NCBI GenBank assembly: GCA_963676345.2
Contig: CAXXTS010000005.1
Coordinates: 682,001 to 746,000 of the forward strand
Origin: G963665925 sp963676345
GTDB lineage: Bacteria; Bacillota; Clostridia; Peptostreptococcales; Acidaminobacteraceae
DNA length: 64,000 bases
Direction: 5' to 3'
Shown one piece after another: positions 43,876-53,555 of this stretch. Position 1 is the stretch's first letter, and each line of letters opens with the position of its first letter. Below the pieces are notes generated by a model. That model had not been told where the DNA came from. It saw only the letters and a program-made list of their open reading frames with translations, and ran no database searches. A program made the translations under genes and the position numbers.

Positions 43876-43910
43876 AGAGGGTGTTGCAAAATGCAATGCC
43901 CTCTTTTTTT
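43876..43910 (+). terminator. terminator of the small CxxC gene
   Basis: AGAGGG at 43876-43881 pairs with CCCTCT at 43899-43904, with an inner GTTGC/GCAAT stem; a T-run follows. Confidence 0.85.
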
Positions 43911-43923
43911 AGAAAGTGTATGT

Positions 43924-44000
43924 TCCGCGAATTTGACGATTTCTCAAAAACCTAGACCGTTGACCTTGTCAACAGGCTCAGACAGGTTCATAAGAACCTG
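43924..44000. repeat. partial copy of the composite hairpin element found at 62287-62484
   Basis: CCGCGAATTTGACGATTTC, then CTAGACC, then the palindrome GTTGAC-CTT-GTCAAC (43959-43973), followed by the hairpin CAGGTTC-ATAA-GAACCTG (43983-44000). The order and several blocks match the right half of the element in the sugar-transporter operon (CCGCG..TTGAC, TCTAG, GTTGAC-TTT-GTCAAC, hairpin). Confidence 0.6.
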
Positions 44001-44119
44001 CCTAATTTGTGTTGTGAAGTAAGATGCGTAACTGAATATGAAATTGTTAAAAATATCCACTTAGTACTTGTAAGTCAAAGAGATAAAACGGATTTCTTAT
44101 GGGCTATAACGGATTAAAA

Positions 44120-45852
44120 TTAGTAAACAACCTTATTCTTACCAGAACGCTTTGCTTCATACATCAGGGTATCCACTTCATGAAGGAGCGCGTCGGACTG
44201 TGTATCATATCCTTGCAATAGACCAATACTCAGTGTGGTTTTAATGCCATCCTCCCAGACGAGCCCTTCAACTGTTCTGAGAATGCGCTCAGCAATCACG
44301 GCACCTGCTTCAAGATCTACATCATTGAGCAAGATGAGAAATTCTTCGCCACCATATCGGCCCATATGGTCTTGTGGTCGGATGGATTGCTGAATCGTCT
44401 GTGCAACTCTGATAAGGACTTCATCACCCATTAGGTGACCATGGGTATCGTTGATATCTTTAAAATTATCGATATCAGCCAATATGACACACATACGGTT
44501 GCTAATGTTTTGTTCAAGCAGATCAATGATGTGGTTGCGGTTGTATATATGCGTCATATGGTCTGTGATGGTTTCAATATAGAGTTTTTTCTTAATGCGT
44601 TCGCGTATGGTATTCATACGCAGGAGTATAATGATTGAAATAATGAGAACAATGACAAGTAGTCCGGCTGTAATGAGCCCTCTTTTTTGGAGCGCAACGG
44701 TCTTTTCTTCATTTTTTTTCAGTTCTGATTTGAGGCGCAGTTCTTCTTTTAATGCGCGTGTTTCATAGTCAAATAGGTCGCTGACACTTTCTGAATAGTT
44801 TGCAGCAGAATAGTACTCGGCGTCATATTCGAAGTATTTGACAAAATACTCAGATGCTTTTTTATACTCTCCAAGCCCGTTATAGGCGTATGCATAAAGC
44901 GAGTAAAGGGTGTCGCGGTATAAATAGGCGCCGTTAACATCTTGGAAGAAGAGATCAAATGCAGATACCTCGTCTAAATGCATGATGGCTCATCATAGTA
45001 CATTAAATTAATTGAGGTGTCTGCCAACATGTAGTGGTAATTTCTGAGTAGCGCTGGAGAAAAAGGAAGACTAGTGGTATCAATATTTATTAGGGTCTCA
45101 TAGGCCTCTTCAGAGTCATCCAGTGCATTGAGTGTATCCGCGATTTTAACTTGAATGTATTCAGGGTAGGGAAGTGCCAAAGTACTGTCGCCAGTCAGTG
45201 CATATTGGTATGCTTTTTCGTATAACTGCAAAGCCTCTTCATAATTTTTGTAACTATAGGCAATGTCAGCACTTAAAGCATAGTGCTGGGCCAGTCCCAA
45301 ATCATAGTCCGCAAATTCGCTGAGTGTTCTAAGTGTATCTAAATAGTTCATTGCAATTTCGTCACTGTAAGAGACAAAGTGGGCGTAGGCCAGAGTATAT
45401 ATGGATTGAATATAGATTGGGTCATACGGATCATTCACAATCGATTCAAGGCGCATAGCATACTCTTGATACGTGCTCTGTTTCTCAAATAGTATATTCA
45501 AAGACATTAATTTCTCGAGTACATATTTTTCAAGCTCTATGTTTTGATTTTCTCTTGCCAGTTTTAGAGCCTGATTATATGAGGCGAGTGCCTTACTGTA
45601 TTCACCAGATCGCGTCAGAAGGAGCGCATCGTAGTATGCCTGATACATTTCAGGGGACTGAGTGTCTTGTATACTGCCATGCAGCCAACTTTCTGTAAGT
45701 GTAGTGAAGCGGCCGCTGCGAATGGCATTCTCTACAGTATCGAGCGATGCAGGGACCCGCGTATCTGAAAAAGTAAAAGTGTTAAATGCGATTAAGAGTG
45801 CGCTTATAATAAGCATCATGCTGTAATATCTAAAATAACGAGTATGTTTCAT
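44120..45852 (-). pseudogene. TPR-GGDEF diguanylate cyclase split by a one-base frameshift
   Basis: Two overlapping frames form one protein. The first (45852 to 44974) has a signal/TM start (residues 9-27) and TPR-like repeats, ending YYDEPSCI-stop. The second (44983 to 44120) starts MHLDEV, continues TPR sequence (YAYNGLGEYKKASEYFVKYFEYD), then a TM segment, coiled coil and GGDEF domain with motif GGEEF and I-site RPQD five residues before. One added base near 44989 gives YDEAIMHLDEV, a natural TPR helix. Intact, it would be an extracytoplasmic-TPR, cytoplasmic cyclase. ATG 45852 follows AGGAGGTGGGG; whether the cyclase half is still made is unknown. Confidence 0.83.
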
Positions 45853-45941
45853 AGCCCCACCTCCTGTATTACTCATACCCCTATATAGAGAGGTTTGCCC
45901 ATGTTTTTAAAAGCCCAAGGGCAAAAGAACATATAAATGGT

Positions 45942-45964
45942 GATTATTTACATAAATGATAATC
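45942..45964. promoter_or_regulatory. Fur-box-like dyad upstream of the ABC transporter
   Basis: GATTAT (45942-45947) and ATAATC (45959-45964) are inverted repeats in an AT-rich context with ATGATAATC at the right arm, resembling one half of the GATAATGATAATC Fur pattern. It lies about 95 nt before the binding-protein start. Weak by itself but consistent with an iron transporter. Confidence 0.4.
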
Positions 45965-46057
45965 GTCCGCTAAGTATTCAAAGTATTTATAAACATATTC
46001 AGGGTATATGCGTTGTGTTAAACTTTTTCTGATTACATATTAAGGAGGAGTGGGAGA

Positions 46058-47188
46058 ATGAAAAAGTTTATTTTAAGTATGCTGTGTGTTGTAATGGCAC
46101 TCACACTGTTTGGGTGTGCAGGTGAGCCAGTAGCAACAAATGAAGAACCAGCAGCAGTTGAAATTCAGGAGAATGAAGCGGTACAGACAGAAGGTGAAAC
46201 TGAACCGGCAATCTACGAAGGCGAGGGATGGTCTTCAGCGTATTATACTGAAGACATGTCAGGAACGACTCTGAACCTTTACGGTGTAACGGACAAAGTT
46301 AGACCTGTGCTGGATGCATTTGAAGCAGATACAGGCATTCGTGTGGAGCACTTGACAATGAAAAATGGAGAGATTCTTCAGCGTCTTACAAATGAAGCGG
46401 ATTCGGGTGTTGCTATTGCTGACCTGTGGTTTACAGGTGGTGCAGATACATTTATTGACGCAGCACAGAATGATTTGCTCATTCCATACAAATCTCCAAG
46501 CGGGGAGAGCTTAGATGCAAAAATGAAAGATGAAGCTGGGTATTGGCACGGTACATCACTGACACTTGTGAACTGGGTTGTCAATACAGAGCTGATTGAA
46601 GAAAAAGGTCTAAAAATGCCAGAAGCATGGGATGATTTGCTTCAAGAAGGTCTTAAAGGTGAAGTATCCATGTCAAATCCTGCATCTTCAGGAACGGCTT
46701 ACAATGTTGTAAGTGCGATTCTTGAAACAAAAGGTCAGGAAGATGGATGGGCTTATCTGGATGGTCTAATTGAACAAGTGCCTTATTTTACAGCACGCGG
46801 TAGTGATCCTGCTAAGAATGTTGTTGCAGGTGAAGCGATTGTGGGTATCAATGCGAGTAATGGTGATAGAGAACTTGAAGTCAACAACCCGCATATTGCC
46901 CTAGTTTACCCAGCGGACGGGACAGGCTGGTGGCCTCAACCGGTTGCAATTGTAAAGGGTACAAAACATGAAGATGCATCTAGAGTATTTATTGACTGGG
47001 TACTTTCGAAGCGCGGAATGAAGTCAATTGCAGACTCTAGAAATGCGGCAGTAGCACGAACAGATGTTGAAACACCAGAAGGTATTGTAGATATTTCAAC
47101 GCTTAATCTGTTTGTAACAGATTTTCAGGCCAACGCTAAAAATCGTGAAGGAATCTTAGAAGAATGGTCAAAACACGTAGAACAATAA
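46058..47188 (+). CDS. ABC transporter substrate-binding lipoprotein, probable Fe(III) type
   Basis: Protein of 376 residues with a lipoprotein signal ending LTLFGCAG (Cys about residue 21), an acidic linker, and a type II binding-protein fold of the iron(III)/AfuA-FbpA-like family (TLNLYGVTDKVRPVLDAFEADTGI, ADLWFTGGADTF). The paired permease is the fused double type used by Fbp-like ferric systems, which favours iron; 2-aminoethylphosphonate or another ligand is not excluded. The ribosome binding site is AAGGAGGAG. It is first gene of a three- to four-gene operon. Confidence 0.85.
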   Translation: MKKFILSMLCVVMALTLFGCAGEPVATNEEPAAVEIQENEAVQTEGETEPAIYEGEGWSSAYYTEDMSGTTLNLYGVTDKVRPVLDAFEADTGIRVEHLTMKNGEILQRLTNEADSGVAIADLWFTGGADTFIDAAQNDLLIPYKSPSGESLDAKMKDEAGYWHGTSLTLVNWVVNTELIEEKGLKMPEAWDDLLQEGLKGEVSMSNPASSGTAYNVVSAILETKGQEDGWAYLDGLIEQVPYFTARGSDPAKNVVAGEAIVGINASNGDRELEVNNPHIALVYPADGTGWWPQPVAIVKGTKHEDASRVFIDWVLSKRGMKSIADSRNAAVARTDVETPEGIVDISTLNLFVTDFQANAKNREGILEEWSKHVEQ

Positions 47189-48861
47189 AAAGAATGAAAG
47201 AGTCGGCATTTATGCCGGCTTTTCTTTACCATATATTGATCCTTGTAACAATATATGGTGCGTTTCTTCCTGTCATGGCAGTCATTTTATATGGTGCAGG
47301 CAGTGAAGGCAAAGAACCGGATATTTATTACTTTTTACGAGCACTAGATTATTTGAAAAGCAGTTTAGGCTTGTCTATACCTGTAACAATTGTTGCAACC
47401 GGTATTGCAACACTGCTAAGCATAACGCTTTGGCGTTTCAAGTTCCGAGGCAGGGGCTTTTTTCGTGTAATGGCATTAGCACCTCTACTAAATCCGCCAT
47501 TTGTAGGCAGTATTTCATTTATCATGCTCTTTGGAAAAAGAGGACTTATAACGCACGATTTGCTGGGACTGACTGTCAGTCCTTTTGGCTATTGGGGCGT
47601 TTTTGTCATGCAAGTCATTGGACTGACGACGCTTGGATATCTTTTTATAAGCAGTGGCGTAAGGAACATGCAAACCATCTATGAGGAGGCTGCGCGTACA
47701 AGCGGTGCCTCAGAATGGCGTATTTTTACGACGGTAACGCTCCCTGTGCTAAAGCCTGAAATTCTTGGCGGTATGCTGCTGATATTTTTAGCATCGATGG
47801 CAGACTTTGGAACACCGCTGATTATTGGAGGGCCCTTCCAAACACTGAGTTCAGACTTATATATTCAAATTACAGGGCTTTACGATATGAAAGGCGCATC
47901 CATTTCAGGGGCAGTCCTTCTTTTGCCGTGCTTAATCGCCTTTCTCTTTCAAAGGCGCATACTGAAAATGAAAAAGTATTTTAGCAAGGACATTCAAAAA
48001 TACGCACTACTGTATCCGAATGTAAAACCCTATGTAAGATATGGGCTGATCGGATTTTGCATGCTCTTTCAAGGTGTTCTCCTTCTCAAATACGGGTTCA
48101 TTGTAATAGGGGCTTTCACAAAGAATTGGGGACATGATTACACACTTACCCTACAGCATTTCATATCGGTCTCTGACAGAGAATGGACCCCTTTTATCAA
48201 CAGTATTAAGCTGGCGCTGGGGGTTAGTCTAATTGGTGCGCTCCTCGGCAACTTAACAGCCTATGTAATACACCGCAACAAACATCGGAGTGTAAAACTG
48301 CTTGAGCTAATGGGCACACTTCCCGCAGCGGTACCGGGCATTCTTTTTGGTATTGGCTATTTGGTAACATTCAAGTATCCTCTATTCGGTGCTGGACGGT
48401 TTTACTGGGAATCAGGGCCGAGGGTTGTACTGTTGGGAACAGGCGTAATCATTTATATTATATGTATTTTCCGCTACATGAACGTCGGGCTGCGTGCGGG
48501 TATGAGTTTGCTTGAGCATCAGGACCCCAGCATAGAGCTTGCCGCTTATACACTGGGAGCTGGACGATTAAGAACCCTTTTAACTGTGAACTTGCCACTG
48601 CTCGCACCCGCATTTAAAATTGCGTTCATCAAGAATTTCACATCGACAATGACAACACTCGGTGCGATTATATTTTTACTGCTTCCAAGCAACAAGGTAG
48701 CGGTTCAACAAATATTTCAAATCATTACAAGCAGTGAAATTGGCATTGCTGCGGCCATGTCCCTATCACTTTCATTTTTGATGGGCATACTTTTGTTTTG
48801 CTTTCATCTAGCAAGTGTTGGGACGGGCTACTTAAATGCCCTAAGGAGGAAAATTAAGTGA
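47164..48861 (+). CDS. fused double permease of a ferric-type ABC transporter
   Basis: Protein of 565 residues, about twice the size of a single BPD permease, with 12 predicted helices and two EAA loops: EEAARTSGASEWRIFTTVTLP (about residues 176-196) and ELAAYTLGAGRLRTLLTVNLP (about residues 458-478). This internal duplication is typical of FbpB-like proteins. ATG 47164 overlaps the binding-protein gene by 25 nt; ATG 47194 (after residue 10) is an alternative, and neither has a strong ribosome binding site. Confidence 0.87.
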   Translation: MVKTRRTIKRMKESAFMPAFLYHILILVTIYGAFLPVMAVILYGAGSEGKEPDIYYFLRALDYLKSSLGLSIPVTIVATGIATLLSITLWRFKFRGRGFFRVMALAPLLNPPFVGSISFIMLFGKRGLITHDLLGLTVSPFGYWGVFVMQVIGLTTLGYLFISSGVRNMQTIYEEAARTSGASEWRIFTTVTLPVLKPEILGGMLLIFLASMADFGTPLIIGGPFQTLSSDLYIQITGLYDMKGASISGAVLLLPCLIAFLFQRRILKMKKYFSKDIQKYALLYPNVKPYVRYGLIGFCMLFQGVLLLKYGFIVIGAFTKNWGHDYTLTLQHFISVSDREWTPFINSIKLALGVSLIGALLGNLTAYVIHRNKHRSVKLLELMGTLPAAVPGILFGIGYLVTFKYPLFGAGRFYWESGPRVVLLGTGVIIYIICIFRYMNVGLRAGMSLLEHQDPSIELAAYTLGAGRLRTLLTVNLPLLAPAFKIAFIKNFTSTMTTLGAIIFLLLPSNKVAVQQIFQIITSSEIGIAAAMSLSLSFLMGILLFCFHLASVGTGYLNALRRKIK

Positions 48862-49811
48862 AAATAGACTGTAAAGACATCACTTTTACATATGATCAGG
48901 TTTATGCGCTTCACAAATTAAATCTTGAAATCTCTTCTGGGGAACTCGTAGCCCTACTTGGCCCATCGGGTTGTGGTAAAACAACCCTCCTTAGGATTAT
49001 TGCAGGCCTCTTGCCCATGCAGGAAGGGGCGCTTCTTTATAATCAAGAGGATATTACCAGATGGACACCACAAATGCGCAATACAGCCATGGTGTTTCAA
49101 AGTTATGCACTTTTTCCGCATTTAACCGTCCTTGAGAATGTTGCATATGGCCTCCATGCAAAAAGTGTAAATCGTAAAGAGGCCAATAAAAAGGCGAAAG
49201 CATACCTGGAAAAAGTACATTTACAAGGTATGGAAGATAGAAAAATTCAAGAGCTCAGTGGCGGACAGCAACAGCGTGTTGCACTGGCTAGGGCATTGGT
49301 GCTCAGCCCAGATGTTCTGCTTTTTGATGAACCGCTCAGCAATTTGGATGAGAAGCTTCGTGTTAAAATGCGTCGTGAAATACGTATGCTGCAAAGAGAA
49401 AGTGGCATTACAACACTCTATGTAACCCATGATCAGGAAGAGGCTATGGCAATTGCTGATAGAATCGTAGTTATGGATTCAGGCCACATTCAACAGATTG
49501 GTACGCCTGAAACAGTCTATCATGAGCCAGCAAACCGATTTGTAGCGGATTTTATGGGGGTAAGCAATATGATTAGCAAGGATGGTCAAACGCGAATGTA
49601 TCGCCCAGAAAATATCGTTTTAAAATCAGGTGGTGGTGAAAAAGGTGTAGTAAAGTGGACGGAGCACCTTGGCAGTATTCAACAGGTTTGTTTTGACTCG
49701 CAGTATGGTGAGTTAATTGCACAGCGTTTCTCTAAAGATGCGGCAGGTTATGTCCTAAAAAAAGGGGACAACCTTGCCTTTGAGCTTCATGGAAGTGGTC
49801 GAAAACTCTAA
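48858..49811 (+). CDS. ABC transporter ATPase (FbpC/PotA-like)
   Basis: Protein of 317 residues: Walker A GPSGCGKTT (about residue 35), Q-loop MVFQSYALFPHLTV, signature LSGGQQQRVALARAL (about residue 130), Walker B DVLLFDEPLSNLDE and the H-loop in YVTHDQEEA. A short C-terminal TOBE-like region follows, shorter than in MalK/PotA. GTG start; its GTGA overlaps the permease stop by 4 nt and AAGGAGG lies upstream. Energises the permease next to it. Confidence 0.92.
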   Translation: MKIDCKDITFTYDQVYALHKLNLEISSGELVALLGPSGCGKTTLLRIIAGLLPMQEGALLYNQEDITRWTPQMRNTAMVFQSYALFPHLTVLENVAYGLHAKSVNRKEANKKAKAYLEKVHLQGMEDRKIQELSGGQQQRVALARALVLSPDVLLFDEPLSNLDEKLRVKMRREIRMLQRESGITTLYVTHDQEEAMAIADRIVVMDSGHIQQIGTPETVYHEPANRFVADFMGVSNMISKDGQTRMYRPENIVLKSGGGEKGVVKWTEHLGSIQQVCFDSQYGELIAQRFSKDAAGYVLKKGDNLAFELHGSGRKL

Positions 49812-49917
49812 TAAGTCCTTGAAGCAATTTCCCTTATTCGTTTTGAATCCCCATCTTTAAGGTATTTATGAGTTATAGAGATATTTTGAGGCGGCAAACC
49901 GATGAGGAGGAGGACTT

Positions 49918-52419
49918 ATGTATAAAAAGCTGTTGTCTTGGGGGCTTATTGTTATGCTGATTGGCTTTTCATTAGCAGGATGTGGACCTGCTCCACCGCA
50001 GACATCGCCTGAAGATGATCCAGCGGCTGCTGGTGAAACGGATACTGAAAGTCAAAGTGTAGCACAAGGAACAGAAAATCAAGATATGGAAGCGGACAGT
50101 ACAAATGCACAAACAGGGTCAGAAGCATCTATGAACGCACTTTCACAGGCTATGGCTTACAGTGGTTTAGATACAAGTCCATTCGATTCTGAAAAAGAGG
50201 CAAAGGCATTTGTGTCAGGAATGAGCCTCAATGATCAGCTTTCTCAAAGTCTATTTTACTTTTCAGAGACACAGCGTAATGTCTTTTCAGACAAGGGCTA
50301 TGTTGAAGCGCGCAGTCAAACGGTAAAAGAAATTATAGCAGAAGGGACTCAGCTTCAGGAAGACACTGAAGTGCTTCTTGAAACAGTGGATGCATTGCAA
50401 GCACAATTGCTTGATGTGGTGAATGCACATGATGTACAGGCGCTAACGCCGTATTTTTCTGATATGTACGCTGTGCACGGTGCCTATATGACGGAGGTCA
50501 TTGACAGCCAGTTGAGTATAGAATCATTGAACAAGACCTATGATGATTCTTATATGACAAGCTGGTATCAAGAACTCAAAGTAAATGCACAGGTTCTCTA
50601 TTCTGTGAATACAGTGGATTACTTGAATCAGCTGCTTGTAGATGCTATCTTACTTCAGCAGTATTTAGAAGAAACTGAATCAAGTCAGGATTTATCAGGG
50701 TTAGAATTGGCACTGAGTCAAGTGGATGAAAATGTAGCCCAGTATGAGGCTGTCATTAATGGCAAACGCAGTATTTTGTCCAAAATGGCGTCATTAGAAG
50801 AGTCAGACGAGTACTTCGCACTGGCTTCCGCGAAAGCGGTCATGGAAAGTTCTGACGCGGCAAAAGCCATGCTCAAGGAAGCCTTTCCAGAAGATGTGTT
50901 GTCAGAAGCTGACAAGGCTTTGATAGATAAACAAGTCGATTTTTATGTGGCTTCCTCAGAAGCCTTTTATAATCATATTTTAGAAACATCAGAGTTTGCA
51001 CTAGAAATTCCAGATGCGCATATGGATTCTGACGATTCACAGTTTACAACACGGCTCTTTGGAATTGCCTATGCAGACGCGACTTCAGAGGCTGTTCAGC
51101 TGGTGAACAAGGCACAGGAAACGGTGCGAAAAACCGAATCCAAGGCCTTTAGCCTGGTTGGGCCGCTTGTGAGCATTGTGAAGAAAACCGTAGTGGGTGC
51201 TGTAGATGTTACCACAGACATTGTGAGTAAAAGTGCAGATGTAGTTTATGGCACTGCCAAGGGGATCGTATCTACACTGAAGTACACAGTGGGTATTGAT
51301 GACTCAAAGGCCTATAAACAACAGCTGAAGTCTATTAAGAAAATTGTGACGGGGTCTCCGGGTGCTGCCGCCAAGGCACTCATAAAGGCCTCAGAAGATT
51401 TGAGGGCGGGTATAGAGACCAAACTTGGTAAGGCGCTCGAATATATACCAATGGGAGATGTAGCGGAAGGGGCCATGAAAACCGTTTTAAATGGGTATGC
51501 GGGACTTGTTAAATCGGTAGCGAGTGCCTTTGATGGCGATAAGCCAGGCATTGAAAAAGTCATGTCTATAATTGAGGCATCAGGTTTGTATAATGCAGAT
51601 ATTCTAACAAATGCAGGTGAAATGCTCCAGTCGGCAGGTGCAGAAAAACTGCGTTCTATTATACCAGAGAGTATGACACAGCTCTATGATGCAATGACTG
51701 ATATTGCTTCTAATGTAAAATCTGAGGTTCAGGCTTATAAACAAGAGCTCATAGATGAAATGATGAACTCTGAAGTTGGTCAGAAAGCGCAAGCTGTGGT
51801 TCATGAAGTTGAGACAACGGCAAAAGAAATTAAGAATGTACCAGAACAGCTTAAGTCAACCTTTAAAGAAACCATTCAGGCAGAAGCATCCGGACCACGG
51901 AAAGTCACTGAAGCGGTAGAAAGTCAAATCCAAAATACACCTCAAGATGAAGGCGAAGCCAAGCGCTGGCCATTCCTCACAAATGAAATGCAAGTGCTCT
52001 TAATGGGATTTGAAGATGATTTGCGAGCAAGAGCCCTTAAAGAGGTGGCCGAGGATATTGAGAAAATTCAAAATCAAGGTGTTTACAAAGGCTACATGAT
52101 GAAGGTACACCATGGTGGTGGAACCCAATCGATTGGCATGAGTAATTCATCGCTTATTTTTACATTTAAAGAAGCAGGCGCTGAAGCCCAGTTCACCATT
52201 AGTGGAACAGGTACAATTGACAGCAGTGGGACCATTACCTTTGAGTCTTACAAAATTGAGGCGGGCAACGTTGTTATGAGTACATCCAGTTCTTTTATTG
52301 GGCCAATAAGTGTTGATGGAAAAATGACAGACGCGACATTTACAGGAACCATGGGCTTCTCACTGGAGTCTGCACCTGCGACAATTACTTTCCATACAAG
52401 TAAGGTCGAGGTTCAATAA
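49918..52419 (+). CDS. large lipoprotein of unknown function
   Basis: Protein of 833 residues. The lipoprotein signal ends FSLAGCGP (Cys about residue 22), followed by a low-complexity Glu/Thr/Gln linker to about residue 65. The middle (about 70-660) is overwhelmingly helical with long coiled-coil-like stretches (TVKEIIAEGTQLQEDTEVLLE). A short Gly/Ser-rich beta domain ends the protein (about 715-833, YMMKVHHGGGTQSIGMSNS onward), resembling small lipocalin-like or beta-barrel units. No named family recognised. It follows the ATPase after 106 nt with a strong GAGGAGGAGG site, so co-regulation is possible but not shown. Confidence 0.78.
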   Translation: MYKKLLSWGLIVMLIGFSLAGCGPAPPQTSPEDDPAAAGETDTESQSVAQGTENQDMEADSTNAQTGSEASMNALSQAMAYSGLDTSPFDSEKEAKAFVSGMSLNDQLSQSLFYFSETQRNVFSDKGYVEARSQTVKEIIAEGTQLQEDTEVLLETVDALQAQLLDVVNAHDVQALTPYFSDMYAVHGAYMTEVIDSQLSIESLNKTYDDSYMTSWYQELKVNAQVLYSVNTVDYLNQLLVDAILLQQYLEETESSQDLSGLELALSQVDENVAQYEAVINGKRSILSKMASLEESDEYFALASAKAVMESSDAAKAMLKEAFPEDVLSEADKALIDKQVDFYVASSEAFYNHILETSEFALEIPDAHMDSDDSQFTTRLFGIAYADATSEAVQLVNKAQETVRKTESKAFSLVGPLVSIVKKTVVGAVDVTTDIVSKSADVVYGTAKGIVSTLKYTVGIDDSKAYKQQLKSIKKIVTGSPGAAAKALIKASEDLRAGIETKLGKALEYIPMGDVAEGAMKTVLNGYAGLVKSVASAFDGDKPGIEKVMSIIEASGLYNADILTNAGEMLQSAGAEKLRSIIPESMTQLYDAMTDIASNVKSEVQAYKQELIDEMMNSEVGQKAQAVVHEVETTAKEIKNVPEQLKSTFKETIQAEASGPRKVTEAVESQIQNTPQDEGEAKRWPFLTNEMQVLLMGFEDDLRARALKEVAEDIEKIQNQGVYKGYMMKVHHGGGTQSIGMSNSSLIFTFKEAGAEAQFTISGTGTIDSSGTITFESYKIEAGNVVMSTSSSFIGPISVDGKMTDATFTGTMGFSLESAPATITFHTSKVEVQ

Positions 52420-52473
52420 AAGATTTGAGCACCATCTGTTTTAAGTTGACGCGTAATAGAAGGCGCATAATAG

Positions 52474-52530
52474 AAGGACTGAAAAGCGGCATCACGTATT
52501 CGTGGTACAAGCTTTTCAGTCCTTATTTTA
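52474..52530 (+). terminator. terminator of the large lipoprotein gene
   Basis: AAGGACTGAAAAGC at 52474-52487 pairs exactly with GCTTTTCAGTCCTT at 52511-52524, followed by ATTTT. Confidence 0.88.
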
Positions 52531-52615
52531 ATGTCTGTATAGGTGTTCATTGAAAGTAGAAAGTGAATAGAATACACTGAATAATCACATGCAAAATGGT
52601 GCTGTCATGCTCTTA

Positions 52616-53302
52616 TTAAACTTCAAATAAGTAGCCCTCGCCACGAATGGTAATCAGGTAGTCCGGCTCATTTTTATTGTCTTCAATTTTCTCACGAAGA
52701 CGCATTATATAGGTGTTGACAGTATTTTCAGTATAGATGTCGCTGTTCCAAACATTGATCAGGATTTCTTTTCTGGTCAAAACACGATTGGCATTCTGTA
52801 TTAAATATAGAAGAAGTGTATATTCTGTAGAAGACAAGTCAATAATAGAGCCCCTTTTAGTCACTTTATGCGCAGTTTGGTTAATAACCAATGATCCAAT
52901 GGTAATGTGGTCTGGATCATCGGTTTGATCGCTGACATAAACAGCGCTTCGCCGTATGTTTGACTTGACCCTGGCAACGAGTTCAAGCGGGTCAAAAGGC
53001 TTTGTCAGATAGTCGTCTCCTCCAATACCCAGACCGAGAATTTTATCGGCTTGTGATGTCTTCGCCGTTAAAAAGATTATGGGTACATTAGAGGTTTTGC
53101 GTATGATCTTGCAAGCTTCAAAACCATCACAATCATGCATATTCACATCAAGAATAATTAAATCAATGGTACTGTCTTTGGAAAACTCAATCGCTTCCTC
53201 ACCAGTATAGCCTGTTATAACATCAATACTATGTATGCGCATAAAATCAGAAATCATAGACACGATATTTTTGTCATCATCTACAATGAGTACCTTAGGC
53301 AT
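52616..53302 (-). CDS. OmpR/PhoB-family response regulator
   Basis: Protein of 228 residues with receiver domain (VLIVDDDKNIV; phospho-Asp in LIILDVNMHDCDG, about residue 54; Lys in YLTKPFDPLEL) and a C-terminal winged helix (EYTLLLYLIQNANRVLTRKEIL...VNTYIMRLREKIEDN...TIRGEGYLFEV). It is encoded opposite to the YjiH transporter. The nearest unpartnered kinase is the Cache kinase at 55067, its likely cognate (inference). Confidence 0.92.
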   Translation of the reverse strand: MPKVLIVDDDKNIVSMISDFMRIHSIDVITGYTGEEAIEFSKDSTIDLIILDVNMHDCDGFEACKIIRKTSNVPIIFLTAKTSQADKILGLGIGGDDYLTKPFDPLELVARVKSNIRRSAVYVSDQTDDPDHITIGSLVINQTAHKVTKRGSIIDLSSTEYTLLLYLIQNANRVLTRKEILINVWNSDIYTENTVNTYIMRLREKIEDNKNEPDYLITIRGEGYLFEV

Positions 53303-53555
53303 AGAGAATCCTTTCCGTTACTTAAGTCTTACTGGTCTTATTTTATCAGATTAACATGGAATGATAACTGGTAATACATCCCATTTCATAACAGTTTTAT
53401 GACAAGCTTATATAGATGTTTCCATAATCAGAAAATTCGTAAAAATGCCAAGTATAATAAATCTGTAATCATAGACACGTTTTATACTAGGAAGCATTAT
53501 GGATGAATGGAGTCAACACGAAGTGAATCCATAAGCAGAGGCAAAGGAGGACTAA

